Shown here: positions 56,089-64,000 of the stretch, one piece after another | Position numbering within the stretch: the first letter of the stretch is position 1 | Layout of the letters: each line of letters opens with the position of its first letter | Origin: Chryseobacterium sp. ISL-80 | GTDB lineage: Bacteria > Bacillota > Bacilli > Bacillales > Cytobacillaceae | Direction: 5' to 3' | Assembly: GCA_018613055.1 (NCBI GenBank) | Contig: JAGGQZ010000003.1 | Location: 406,915-470,914 of the forward strand | Length of the DNA stretch: 64,000 bases | Position numbers and translations under genes: made by a program | The notes under the pieces: generated by a model | The model's input: only the letters and a program-made list of their open reading frames with translations | The model's database searches: none | Told to the model about the DNA's origin: nothing

Positions 56089-56951
56089 TCGAACGTCCCT
56101 CCTGGCTGATGGATTTCAAGTATTCCCGCAATCTTTTCCTTCATTTCGACTCTCGAAATCACTGCATCAAGCTGCCCATGCTTCAGCAAAAACTCTGCTG
56201 TCTGGAAGTCTTCCGGCAGTTCTTCTCGAATTGTCTGTTCAATGATCCTTCGTCCTGCGAAGCCAATCAGGGCTCCTGGTTCAGCGAAATTATAGTCCCC
56301 CAGACTGGCAAAGCTTGCAGAAACTCCTCCAGTGGTAGGATGAGTCATAATCGAGATGATCAGCCCTCCGTTATCGCTGAATCTTTTCAGTGCGACGCTA
56401 GTTTTCGCCATTTGCATCAGGCTCAATACACCTTCCTGCATCCTTGCTCCGCCTGACGCGGTAAAGATGATGAATGGAATGGACAATTCATCAGCCTTCT
56501 CGATCGCTCTTGCAATCTTTTCACCTACAACCGATCCCATGCTTCCCATCCTGAAAGTAGCATCCATGATCGCGATTGCGGCCTCATATCCGTTAACAGT
56601 CCCTATGCCTGTGACTACCGCTTCATTCAGACCCGTTTTTTCCCGGTCCTTTTCAAGCTTTTCTTCGTATCCCGGAAAACCGAGCGGATTGCCGGAGACC
56701 ATTTCACGGTCCAGTTCACGGAAGCTTCCTGAATCCAGAAAACTTTCGATTCGTTCAGCTGAATTCATTTGATGATGATAACCACACTGTATACAAACCT
56801 TGCAGTTTTTATTCAGTTCTTTCGTATACATGATTTTTTTGCAGTTCGGGCATTTAGTCATGATTCCTTCAGGAACATCCTGCTTCGCTGCTTCAGAAGG
56901 AATTGTCGCGTACTTTTTCTTTTTCGTTTTCGTAAAAAGTTCCTTAAGCAA
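56073..56951 (-). CDS. accD: Acetyl-CoA carboxylase carboxyltransferase, beta subunit
   Basis: Zinc-containing partner of AccA. The N-terminal zinc ribbon has Cys34, Cys37, Cys53 and Cys56 (CPNCKKI and [10 protein letters not shown]). The core shows [31 protein letters not shown] and [19 protein letters not shown] with the oxyanion-hole glycines. The 292-residue protein begins at a TTG codon, with GGAGGGGG 8 bases upstream. It leads the accD-accA operon. A palindrome matching one before malic enzyme lies 113 bases upstream. Confidence 0.96.
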   Translation of the reverse strand: MLKELFTKTKKKKYATIPSEAAKQDVPEGIMTKCPNCKKIMYTKELNKNCKVCIQCGYHHQMNSAERIESFLDSGSFRELDREMVSGNPLGFPGYEEKLEKDREKTGLNEAVVTGIGTVNGYEAAIAIMDATFRMGSMGSVVGEKIARAIEKADELSIPFIIFTASGGARMQEGVLSLMQMAKTSVALKRFSDNGGLIISIMTHPTTGGVSASFASLGDYNFAEPGALIGFAGRRIIEQTIREELPEDFQTAEFLLKHGQLDAVISRVEMKEKIAGILEIHQPGGTFEWQEN

Positions 56952-57063
56952 TGTATAACCCCCTCCGAATAATACTGGTTGTTTTGTAATATCCTAAATT
57001 TGCAAGGCTTTACTTCCGCTTATTTTTGCAGTTGCGAAAAAACCTTTAGTCACAAAGCACTAG

Positions 57064-57076
57064 GTGGTCAGACCAC
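57064..57076. promoter_or_regulatory. GntR/FadR-type operator upstream of accDA
   Basis: GTGGTCAGACCAC is a perfect palindrome around a central base, of the TGGTCnGACCA form expected for FadR-subfamily GntR regulators (TNGTnnnACNA core). It sits between the regulator gene terminator and accD. A nearly identical palindrome lies upstream of ytsJ at 59205-59217. Confidence 0.75.
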
Positions 57077-57082
57077 TACAGC

Positions 57083-57113
57083 AAAAAAGAAAGAGAGTCT
57101 GCCATCCTGGCAT
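57083..57113 (-). terminator. Terminator of ytsJ-gntR
   Basis: TGCCA/TGGCA short hairpin followed by a pyrimidine tract ending TTTCTTTTTT on the minus strand. It is weaker than most terminators here. Confidence 0.5.
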
Positions 57114-57171
57114 CATAGGCATGTCCACAAGTATATAACATCCTCTCTTCGAAAGATGTTACTTCATGTCG

Positions 57172-57810
57172 TCATTCCGTCGACATTTTCCGCAGCATGC
57201 GATGCCTATTCAGGATCAGTTCTCCGTTCTTTGTTGCAAGCGCGTCCAGCAACAGATGGTATTCTTCTTTTTCAGCTGGAATTGCTTTCAGCTCAAGTGC
57301 CTTGTAATAATCATTCAATATATACCAAATTCGATAAAAAAGGTGATTGTCAGCAAGTTCGGCAATTCTCCTGAAAAATTCCTCGTCCTCAAAATTATGG
57401 TCATCAATCCAGACCTTTAATCTTCTGATTTCATCTTCCCGAATCTTTTCAGCCGCCAGGTATAGACAATCTGCCTCGATCATGTTTTTCGTTTCCACCA
57501 CATCATCTTTGGCTTTTTTATCCTGCAGGATAAAGGTGCTTAATAATTGGACCAGCTGGTTGCCGCGGAAGTCCCTTATAAAGGTTCCTTCTCCCCTTCT
57601 TGTCTCGATCAGCCCGAGAAGTTCAAGGGCGCGCAAAGCTTCGCGAACAGAGGAGCGCCCAGCATTCAGGCGCTCTGAAAGTTCACGTTCGGAGGGAATT
57701 TTATCTCCGGGCTTCAAGCCGTCTTTATTAATCATTTCCCTTAGCTGCCTGACGATTTCCACATATACTTTCGTGCTCTTTTCAGGCTGTGCCACTAAGA
57801 AATCACTCAC
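57172..57810 (-). CDS. GntR family regulator, FadR/FCD subfamily
   Basis: DNA-binding regulator of 212 residues. The N-terminal winged helix is a clear GntR domain: VYVEIVRQLREMINKDGLKP, GDKIPSERELSERLNAGRSS, VREALRALELLGLIETRRGEGTFI. The all-helical C-terminal FCD domain (about 95-205) contains DHNFEDEEFFRRIAELADNHLFYRIWYIL, whose Asp and His residues could bind a metal and an acid ligand. The GTG start overlaps the malic enzyme stop by 8 bases, so they are co-translated. It probably acts at TGGTCnGACCA sites before ytsJ and accDA; ligand unknown, perhaps a carboxylate or acyl-CoA. It is not the TetR-type FadR. Confidence 0.9.
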   Translation of the reverse strand: MSDFLVAQPEKSTKVYVEIVRQLREMINKDGLKPGDKIPSERELSERLNAGRSSVREALRALELLGLIETRRGEGTFIRDFRGNQLVQLLSTFILQDKKAKDDVVETKNMIEADCLYLAAEKIREDEIRRLKVWIDDHNFEDEEFFRRIAELADNHLFYRIWYILNDYYKALELKAIPAEKEEYHLLLDALATKNGELILNRHRMLRKMSTE

Positions 57811-59041
57811 CTTTTCCTATCAATGCAAGGCGTTCAGTACGCTCCCTGACTTCCTGTGGATCCACTTTGATTCGTGCAACCCCGGTCTCCATCGCTGCTT
57901 TCGCGACAGCTGCGGCAACAGCCGGTGCTACACGGGGATCGAATGGACCAGGGATGACATAATCGCTTGAAAGCTCCGATTCCTCAATCAGCCCTGCGAT
58001 GGCTTCCACAGCAGCCACTTTCATCTTTTCGTTGATATGGGTAGCCCTTGCGTCCAATGCCCCACGGAAGATTCCAGGGAAAGCGAGAACATTATTCACC
58101 TGATTAGGAAAATCGGAACGGCCAGTACCAATTACAGCCGCACCAGCAGCTTTTGCTTCCTCTGGCATGATTTCCGGCACCGGATTGGCCATCGCAAAGA
58201 TAATTGAATCATTATTCATCGTCTGGACCATTTCTGAAGTCAGTGCTCCGGCAACAGAAACGCCAATGAATACATCAGCACCTTTGATCGCATCAGCCAG
58301 GGACCCTTCGACGTTGTCACGGTTAGTGAATTTCGCCACTTCGTCCTTTATGGCATTCATGCCGTTCGGGCGTCCTTCGTAAATTGCGCCTTTGGTATCA
58401 CACATAATGATGTCACGGACACCGTATGAATACAGAAGCTTGATGATGGCAATTCCTGCAGCTCCTGCTCCGTTGGCAACTACCTTGATTTCATTCATTT
58501 TTTTCCCGACAATTTTCAGCGCATTGACGAGGCCTGCCACGGTCACAATCGCCGTTCCATGCTGATCATCATGGAAGACAGGGATATTCGTCTCTTTTTT
58601 CAATCGTTCTTCTACTGCAAAACAGTTTGGGGCAGCAATATCCTCCAGGTTCACACCGCCGAATGTTGGTTCAAGCAGCTTCACCGTTTCAACAATTTTA
58701 TCCACATCCGTCGTGTTTAGACAGATGGGAAAAGCATCAACACCAGCAAAGCTTTTGAAAAGAACCGCCTTTCCTTCCATTACAGGAAGCGCGGCTTCAG
58801 GACCGATATTCCCCAGTCCAAGGACAGCAGTGCCATCGGAGACGACCGCCACCATATTGCCCTTCATTGTATAATCAAAAACAGTTTCCGGCTTATCATA
58901 TATTTCCTTGCACGGCTCCGCGACACCCGGAGAATAGGCAAGGCTTAAATCTCTGGCATTCCTTACAGGCACTTTCGATTTAGACTCTAATTTCCCTTTA
59001 TTCACACGATGCATGTGCAAAGCTTCTTCACGTAAAGTCAA
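57803..59041 (-). CDS. ytsJ: NAD(P)-dependent malic enzyme (YtsJ-like)
   Basis: Oxidatively decarboxylates malate to pyruvate; YtsJ is the main NADP-dependent malic enzyme in B. subtilis and a source of NADPH. It has 412 residues. Motifs: SLAYSPGVAEPCKEI (catalytic Tyr region), VAVVSDGTAVLGLGNIGPEA, KAVLFKSFAGVDAFPI (catalytic Lys), VFHDDQHGTAIVTVAG (metal ligands), the nucleotide loop VVANGAGAAGIAIIKLL and FAMANPVPEI. It starts with TTG, AAGGAG 10 bases upstream. It is co-transcribed with the GntR gene. Confidence 0.95.
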   Translation of the reverse strand: MTLREEALHMHRVNKGKLESKSKVPVRNARDLSLAYSPGVAEPCKEIYDKPETVFDYTMKGNMVAVVSDGTAVLGLGNIGPEAALPVMEGKAVLFKSFAGVDAFPICLNTTDVDKIVETVKLLEPTFGGVNLEDIAAPNCFAVEERLKKETNIPVFHDDQHGTAIVTVAGLVNALKIVGKKMNEIKVVANGAGAAGIAIIKLLYSYGVRDIIMCDTKGAIYEGRPNGMNAIKDEVAKFTNRDNVEGSLADAIKGADVFIGVSVAGALTSEMVQTMNNDSIIFAMANPVPEIMPEEAKAAGAAVIGTGRSDFPNQVNNVLAFPGIFRGALDARATHINEKMKVAAVEAIAGLIEESELSSDYVIPGPFDPRVAPAVAAAVAKAAMETGVARIKVDPQEVRERTERLALIGKGE

Positions 59042-59204
59042 CTCAGGTCCACTCCTTAATTATGGGCTCTCTCCGACAATATCATTGCATTCATCATATT
59101 CCGCACTCTTGACTACGGCAGATTCTCTTCGATGAAAAATGCGAAAGATCAGCGACACAATAATAGGCGAACGGCCTGATTATTTATAAAAGCTGCCTAC
59201 TTCA

Positions 59205-59217
59205 GTGGTCTGACCAC
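59205..59217. promoter_or_regulatory. GntR/FadR-type operator upstream of ytsJ
   Basis: GTGGTCTGACCAC, a perfect palindrome around the central base, identical in its arms to the site at 57064-57076. It lies about 8-20 bases downstream of the expected transcription start of the ytsJ promoter, a typical repressor position. Confidence 0.78.
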
Positions 59218-59231
59218 ACATATCCTTTTCC

Positions 59232-59259
59232 AATATAACACATCTATTATACTTGTAAA
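59232..59259 (-). promoter_or_regulatory. Sigma-A promoter of ytsJ-gntR
   Basis: TTTACA (59254-59259), 16-base spacer, TATATT (59232-59237) on the minus strand, immediately past the dnaE stop codon. The leader to ytsJ is about 185 bases. Confidence 0.7.
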
Positions 59260-59262
59260 GAA

Positions 59263-62200
59263 CTAATTTTTCAGGACAACATTCTTGTCGCCCAATACCT
59301 TCTTTAATTCTTCCACACTTCCCCGGTCTGTGTTCACGCTGAATTCATTTGGCAACATCATTGATTTTTCGGTCTCTTCGTTATACACAATAACCGGAAC
59401 AGTACCATGATGTTTTTTCAAAAAAGCTTTAAGCTCATTCATTTTGCCGGTGCTGTCAGCGCCCCTCGCGATTCGCAGATACAAAACCGGCTTTTTCTGT
59501 CCGTTTTTTTCTGCTTCTTTTTCAATGTCCAGCACTTGCTGTACGATAAATTGGCTCCTTCCGTCCCGTTCATCGAACTTTCCTTCCAGCAGCGCCATTT
59601 CTCCCTGTTTCAGTACATGTCCATACTGCTTGTAAACTGCTGGGAAAACAACCGCTTCTGATTCTCCGCTTGCGTCACTGAGAGTGAGGAAGGCCATGGC
59701 TTCTCCTTTTTTGGTACGGATTTTCTTCTGCTCCGTTATATAGACGCCAAGCCTTATTTTGCTCCCCGGGGACTTTGACGCAATCTTTTTAACCCCGGCG
59801 GCCTCGAACTCCTTCTCATGGATGGAAACAGGATGCCTGGAGAGATAGACTCCCAGGACCTCTTTTTCAAGGCTGAGCTTGTCTTCTATTCGCATCGGGT
59901 CAACCTCTATATACTTCGGCTTCAGGGAAAACTCCGCTTCAGCGAACATATCGATCTGTCCGGAGTCATCCGGAGCTACGAGCTGTGCGTGTTCAATCGC
60001 CACATCAATTGTCGCTAAAAGGACGGCACGGTCCTGCCCGAATTCATCGAAAGCACCTGAATAGATCAGAGCTTCCAGCACTTTTCTTGTTGCAGCTTTG
60101 TGCGGTACACGGATGCAAAAGTCGAAAATATCCTTGAAATGCCCATTTCGTCTCGCCAGGAATATTTCCTTGAGTGATGCAATTCCGACGCCTTTGATTC
60201 CTGCCAGACTGTAACGCACACTGTCTCCTTCCGGCTGGAAGCTGAAAGCGCTTCTGTTGACCGATGGAGGCAGGAGCTTAATGTCCATTTGCTGCAGCTC
60301 CCTTGCATACTGGGCGATTTTCGCGTCATTGCCGATGGCGGAAGTCAGCAGGGCAGCCATGAAGTAAAGCGGATAATGGGTTTTGAGATAGGCGAGCTGA
60401 TAGGCAATCATGCTGTAAGCGACAGCATGGCTGCGGTTGAATCCGTAATTGGCGAAACGGACGATTAAATCATAGACCAGTTGCGCTGTCTGCGCATCGT
60501 AACCCTTCTTTAATGCCCCATTAACGAAATGTTCCCGTTCCTGGGAAAGGACTTCCTTCTTTTTCTTCGAAACCGCTCTCCGCAGCAGGTCCGCTTCTCC
60601 GAGGGAGAAACCTGCCATCTTTGAGGCAATCTGCATGATTTGCTCCTGGTATACGATGACTCCATATGTATCGTGCAAGATTGGTTCGAGGTCCTTATGA
60701 TAATAATCGATGGGCTGTCTCCCGTGCTTGCGGTCAATGAACAAAGGAATATTCTCCATCGGGCCCGGACGGTAAAGCGCATTGACTGCGACGATATCTT
60801 CAAACCGTGTTGGTTCCAGCCTTGTCAGTACTTTCCGCATTCCTTCAGACTCAAGCTGGAAAATACCTGTCGTCTCGCCCCTGCCGAGCAATTCAAACGT
60901 TTGTTTATCTTCGCCCGGGATATCATGGACCCTGAGCTTTTGACCGGTTTTATGCTGGATTGAATGCAGAATGGAATCGATTAAAGTCAGATTCCTTAAG
61001 CCCAGGAAGTCCATCTTCAATAAACCTATTTCTTCAAGATGGTCCATCGAATATTGGGTAAGGAACACTCTGGACTGGCCTGACTGGATCGGCACGACAT
61101 TCGTTAGCGGCTGTTCGCTGATGACAACACCCGCAGCGTGAGTGGAAGTATGACGCGGCAAGCCCTCAAGTTTTATCGCCGTTTCAAGGATTCTCTTATT
61201 TTTTGAAGATTCTTCTATAAACTCCCTGAGTCCGGCTGATTCATTGACGGCATCCTTCAGTGAGATTCCCAGTCTTGAGGGAACAAGTCTGGAGAGCCGT
61301 TCGAGTTCCTTAGTGTTCAAACCGAAAACCCGGCCTACATCCCTGAGCGCTGCCTTGGCTGCAAGTGTTCCGAATGTAGCGATCTGAGCGACATGGAGCT
61401 CTCCGTATTTTGCCGCGACATATTCTATGACCTCATCCCTGCGATTATCAGGAAAATCGATATCGATATCGGGCATTGAGATCCGTTCAGGATTCAAGAA
61501 CCTTTCGAAAAGAAGATTATGTTCAATTGGGTCAGCATCGGTAATGAACAGCACATAGGATACAATTGATCCGGCTGCTGAACCACGGCCAGGACCGATC
61601 AGAATCCCCTTTTCTCTCGAATACTTGATAAAATCCCATACAATCAAGAAATAATCGCTGAAGTTCATTTTTTTAATGATGGATAGTTCATATTGAAGTC
61701 TTTCCACATGCTGCCGTGAGGGATTTCCGTAACGTTTTTCAAGACCCTGGAAACAGAGTTCCTCAAGCATCCCATCGGCACTTTTTCCCGGTTCGACCGG
61801 AAACTTCGGCAAATGCCTTGTACCAAAGTCAAGCATGACATTGCACTCTTCAGCTATTTTCAGCGTGTTCTCCAAGGCTTCTGGATACTCCGAAAACAAA
61901 TCGCTCATTTCTTTTGCGGGTTTCAGGTAAAATTCACTGCTTCCAAGTTTTTCACGAGCGTCATCCTGGAGTTTATCGCCATTCTTGATCGCAAGAAGGC
62001 ACTCCTGGGCAAAGGAGTCCTCTTTTTCCAAATAATGCACCTGGTTCGAAGCAGCCAATGGCGTATTTGTTTCCGAGCCTATACCAGCCAGTTGTTTGAC
62101 CAACTCCTTCTGCCCGGGAAGACCGTGATCCTGTATGGCCAGATAAAAGTTTTCCGTCCCAAAGATTTGTTTATATAAATCAACAGTATTTAATGCTTTA

Positions 62201-62625
62201 TCTCTTTCCCCATTTGCCAAATAGTATTCTATTTCACCCCTGGTACCTGGTGTCATCGCAAATAGTCCCGCGGCATAATGCTTCAGCCACTTCACCGGGA
62301 TTCCTTCGGGGGATTTCGTCTGTACAGCACTTGAAATTTTGATCAGATTCTGGAATCCCTCATTGTTTTTCGCAAGGAGAACAAGCGGGAAGGATTCATT
62401 TTCAAGAGAGGTACTGACAACATCAACTGTCAGGCCCAGCAATGGCTTGATTGAATTCCTCAGGCATTCTTTATAAAATGCAACCGTTCCGTACATTACA
62501 TTATGATCCGTCAGAGCGAGTGCGGAAAAGCCTTTTGCCTTTGCATCGCGGACTAGCTGCTCGACTGTAGCCGTACTGGTGAGCAGGCTGAATGCACTAT
62601 AGACATGAAGGTGAATAAACGGCAT
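59263..62625 (-). CDS. dnaE: DNA polymerase III alpha subunit DnaE
   Basis: Error-prone C-family polymerase that in Bacillus extends RNA primers on the lagging strand before hand-off to PolC. It has 1120 residues. The N-terminal PHP domain begins FIHLHVYSAFSLLTSTATVE and includes ALALTDHNVMYG; the polymerase core has GPGRGSAAGSIVSYVL and PDIDIDFPDNRRDEVIEY with the catalytic aspartates; HhH and OB-fold domains follow (LTLSDASGESEAVVFPAVYK). I use the ATG at 62625 (MPFIHLHV), which aligns with B. subtilis DnaE; a GTG three codons earlier is possible. Confidence 0.96.
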   Translation of the reverse strand: MPFIHLHVYSAFSLLTSTATVEQLVRDAKAKGFSALALTDHNVMYGTVAFYKECLRNSIKPLLGLTVDVVSTSLENESFPLVLLAKNNEGFQNLIKISSAVQTKSPEGIPVKWLKHYAAGLFAMTPGTRGEIEYYLANGERDKALNTVDLYKQIFGTENFYLAIQDHGLPGQKELVKQLAGIGSETNTPLAASNQVHYLEKEDSFAQECLLAIKNGDKLQDDAREKLGSSEFYLKPAKEMSDLFSEYPEALENTLKIAEECNVMLDFGTRHLPKFPVEPGKSADGMLEELCFQGLEKRYGNPSRQHVERLQYELSIIKKMNFSDYFLIVWDFIKYSREKGILIGPGRGSAAGSIVSYVLFITDADPIEHNLLFERFLNPERISMPDIDIDFPDNRRDEVIEYVAAKYGELHVAQIATFGTLAAKAALRDVGRVFGLNTKELERLSRLVPSRLGISLKDAVNESAGLREFIEESSKNKRILETAIKLEGLPRHTSTHAAGVVISEQPLTNVVPIQSGQSRVFLTQYSMDHLEEIGLLKMDFLGLRNLTLIDSILHSIQHKTGQKLRVHDIPGEDKQTFELLGRGETTGIFQLESEGMRKVLTRLEPTRFEDIVAVNALYRPGPMENIPLFIDRKHGRQPIDYYHKDLEPILHDTYGVIVYQEQIMQIASKMAGFSLGEADLLRRAVSKKKKEVLSQEREHFVNGALKKGYDAQTAQLVYDLIVRFANYGFNRSHAVAYSMIAYQLAYLKTHYPLYFMAALLTSAIGNDAKIAQYARELQQMDIKLLPPSVNRSAFSFQPEGDSVRYSLAGIKGVGIASLKEIFLARRNGHFKDIFDFCIRVPHKAATRKVLEALIYSGAFDEFGQDRAVLLATIDVAIEHAQLVAPDDSGQIDMFAEAEFSLKPKYIEVDPMRIEDKLSLEKEVLGVYLSRHPVSIHEKEFEAAGVKKIASKSPGSKIRLGVYITEQKKIRTKKGEAMAFLTLSDASGESEAVVFPAVYKQYGHVLKQGEMALLEGKFDERDGRSQFIVQQVLDIEKEAEKNGQKKPVLYLRIARGADSTGKMNELKAFLKKHHGTVPVIVYNEETEKSMMLPNEFSVNTDRGSVEELKKVLGDKNVVLKN

Positions 62626-62723
62626 ATCTCTCACACCCTTTAAAGGTAAGGTTTATCTTCTTTCATTATAGGCTTTTAAGGCAAAAAAAGAAAATATGTT
62701 CTCCTTTGTTCACATAACTTTAA

Positions 62724-62752
62724 ACATATTGAAGCCAGATTGTCCATAAGAT
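62724..62752 (+). promoter_or_regulatory. Probable sigma-E promoter of ytrH-ytrI
   Basis: ACATATT (62724-62730), 14-base spacer, CATAAGAT (62745-62752), close to the sigma-E form with -10 CATACAAT (6 of 8). B. subtilis ytrHI is read by mother-cell sigma-E, which agrees. It places the start before the ATG at 62796. Confidence 0.65.
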
Positions 62753-62795
62753 GAAGTACGAAGAAAAAATCGATTTTTTTAAAAGGGTGTATACG

Positions 62796-63125
62796 ATGAA
62801 CCAGCCATTTATCCCAGGTTTGTTTGAAGCATATTTCATTGCGCTAGGTGTTTTGCTTGGCGGCTCTTTAATCGGAGGATTGGCCGCTTTTTTAACAGGA
62901 CAGCCTTTAATGACGGAAATCGCCCGTTTCTCCAGCTCCATCAGGATCTGGGCCATCATCGCTGCAATTGGCGGCACATTTGATACGGTCTATAGCTTTG
63001 AAAAAGGACTTTTGCATGGAGAAACAAAGGATATTTTCAAACAGTTCCTATTGATCCTTACTGCCATGGGCGGAGCGCAGACCGGTGCTCTTCTCATTGA
63101 CTGGCTGACACAGGAGCATGTTTGA
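62796..63125 (+). CDS. ytrH: Sporulation membrane protein YtrH
   Basis: Membrane protein of 109 residues with three hydrophobic stretches (about 9-33, 44-62, 80-102), containing GLFEAYFIALGVLLGGSLIGG, IWAIIAAIGGTFDTVYSFEKG and AMGGAQTGALLIDWL. It matches YtrH, required for efficient sporulation in B. subtilis. I use the ATG at 62796 with AAGGGTG 6 bases upstream; the ATG at 62751 overlaps the sigma-E -10 element. It runs into ytrI with one base between. Confidence 0.9.
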   Translation: MNQPFIPGLFEAYFIALGVLLGGSLIGGLAAFLTGQPLMTEIARFSSSIRIWAIIAAIGGTFDTVYSFEKGLLHGETKDIFKQFLLILTAMGGAQTGALLIDWLTQEHV

Positions 63126-63126
63126 T

Positions 63127-63630
63127 ATGAGGGTTCCTCCTTATTACCGAAGGCCAGAATGGCAGCGATTCTTTTCCGGTGCAGCAGTTGGCGCACTCGT
63201 CAGCTGGGTTTTGTTTTTATATATGAATGGATCTTGGATGGAAAAACACGCGAAAACGATCGAGCAGCAAAAAGATGAAATCGCAGACTTGAAAAGTGAC
63301 ATCGAAATCTGGATGGAGGATTATGAAGAGTTAAACAAAAAGAACGAGGAAAAGCTCACCGTGCAGGAAATCAAGGTGAAAATCGTAAATGATAAAAAGT
63401 ATAAACAGCTGGATACGCTCAGCATCTACGAAATCGAGGAGGAGACCAAAGGCCAGCTAAACATGCTCCTCGCCAAAGACCTAGATTCGGTTTTTAAAAG
63501 CCGGGAACTGATCACAAAGGTGATTGAAAACAAATCGATCAAGATCAGTGACAAACGCTATAAGCTAAAAATCAAATCAATGGTCATTTATACATCAGTC
63601 AGCATTTTGGTGGAAATCAGTCTGGATTGA
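63127..63630 (+). CDS. ytrI: Sporulation membrane protein YtrI
   Basis: Protein of 167 residues with a single N-terminal membrane helix (FSGAAVGALVSWVLFLYM, about 16-33) and a long coiled coil (HAKTIEQQKDEIADLKSDIE and on to about residue 75), followed by a small globular domain ending in KSMVIYTSVSILVEISLD. It corresponds to YtrI, co-expressed with ytrH. The ATG at 63127 is 10 bases after AGGAG; the ATG at 63118 overlaps that site. The partner protein is unknown. Confidence 0.9.
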   Translation: MRVPPYYRRPEWQRFFSGAAVGALVSWVLFLYMNGSWMEKHAKTIEQQKDEIADLKSDIEIWMEDYEELNKKNEEKLTVQEIKVKIVNDKKYKQLDTLSIYEIEEETKGQLNMLLAKDLDSVFKSRELITKVIENKSIKISDKRYKLKIKSMVIYTSVSILVEISLD

Positions 63631-63726
63631 TAAGGTGAGCGTGTCCGTATTTGTGACTGTTTTTGATGAGAACATTGGTCACGGATAATCGTTTTTAGGA
63701 CAGGTATAGCGAAGATGACCGGAAAG

Positions 63727-63985
63727 CTGTCATAATTCCTGCGTTTTTTTGACAGCTTTGAGCTCTGAACCCTGGAAAGCTGTCATAATTACTGCGTTTT
63801 CTTGACAGCTTTGAGCTCTACACTCTGATACCTGTCATAATCACCGCGTTTTCTTGACAGCATTGAGTTCCGAACCCTGCAAGCTGTCACAATAACCACG
63901 TTTTTTTGACAGCTTTGAGCTCGAAACCCGGAAACCTGTCAAAATCACCGCGTTTTCTTGACAGCATTGAGTTCTGAACGATTAA
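63727..63985 (+). repeat. 52-bp tandem hairpin array, five units
   Basis: CTGTCA begins at 63727, 63780, 63832, 63884 and 63936 (53, 52, 52, 52). Each unit has CTGTCA, about 18 bases, TGACAG as inverted arms; in units 1, 2 and 4 the stem extends to AGCTGTCA/TGACAGCT or nearly so. Two subtypes exist: units 1, 2, 4 (GACAGCTTTGAGCTC) and 3, 5 (GACAGCATTGAGTTC). TTGACA occurs in every unit. The array lies downstream of ytrI and may run on past the window end. Confidence 0.88.
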
Positions 63986-64000
63986 GCCCATATAATTGTG

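Noticed and set aside
57172..57810. Calling the GntR regulator FadR and linking it to the TetR-type fadR at 3408-4019
   Set aside because: They belong to different families and their palindromes differ (TGGTCnGACCA versus TGAATGA-N4-TCATTCA).

Overview
The window is a stretch of chromosome from a low-to-medium GC, endospore-forming Bacillaceae. Protein similarity and gene order fit Bacillus in the broad sense, possibly a Mesobacillus-like species; the genus is inference. The evidence is Bacillus-type housekeeping proteins, sporulation genes (sspI, ytrH, ytrI, ytvI, ytaF, ytxC), two T-box leaders, and an order that follows the Bacillus subtilis trxA-to-ytrI segment almost gene for gene. Nearly everything is on the minus strand. 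No rRNA, tRNA, prophage, CRISPR array or intact transposase gene was found.

Layout, low to high coordinates. 0-6.6 kb: trxA, then a fatty-acid degradation block (etfA, etfB, enoyl-CoA hydratase, TetR-type fadR) read from one promoter that abuts a FadR palindrome, lcfA with its own terminator, a 27-residue membrane peptide and a DUF350 protein. 6.7-13.2 kb: mutS2, polX, cvpA, zapA and the divergent rnhC. 13.5-18.5 kb: pheST behind a T-box, an rRNA methyltransferase, sspI. 18.9-22.1 kb: an M42 peptidase, dUTPase, ysdB behind a sigma-W promoter, a TVP38 protein, a DUF1294 protein. 22.7-30.4 kb: infC-rpmI-rplT with an L20-type attenuator, a small zinc-ribbon protein, thrS behind a T-box, ytxC, dnaB-dnaI. 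30.7-44.7 kb: nrdR, speD, gapB, coaE, ytaF, mutM, polA, an hflKC pair behind a sigma-W promoter, a DUF4256 gene, phoPR and a MaoC-like gene. 45.2-56.9 kb: central carbon metabolism and lipid precursor supply (mdh, icd, citZ, pyk, pfkA, accDA) with ytwI, ytvI and fxsA. 57.2-63.6 kb: a GntR/FadR-type regulator with malic enzyme, dnaE, ytrH and ytrI.

The genes interlock around acetyl-CoA, malate and pyruvate: beta-oxidation with ETF, the TCA enzymes CitZ-Icd-Mdh, the glycolytic pair PfkA-Pyk, the gluconeogenic GapB, malic enzyme, and acetyl-CoA carboxylase as the entry to fatty-acid synthesis. The GntR regulator gene overlaps the malic enzyme gene. Matching TGGTCnGACCA palindromes lie both before malic enzyme and before accDA, which suggests one local regulator linking malate-to-pyruvate flux with malonyl-CoA production.

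The most unusual material is between genes. Seven degenerate tandem arrays have unrelated unit sequences, but their unit lengths are about 21, 31 or 52 bp, close to 2, 3 and 5 turns of DNA. Two 52-bp arrays about 29 kb apart share the same CGGACA/TGTCCG hairpin arms. There are also three copies and a stub of one structured interspersed repeat, and one MITE-like element with 11-bp terminal inverted repeats placed between mdh and a terminator. I see no wholly new multi-gene defence or metabolic system. The better candidates for something undescribed are the GntR circuit, the phased arrays, the sigma-W-driven hflKC pair and the 27-residue peptide.
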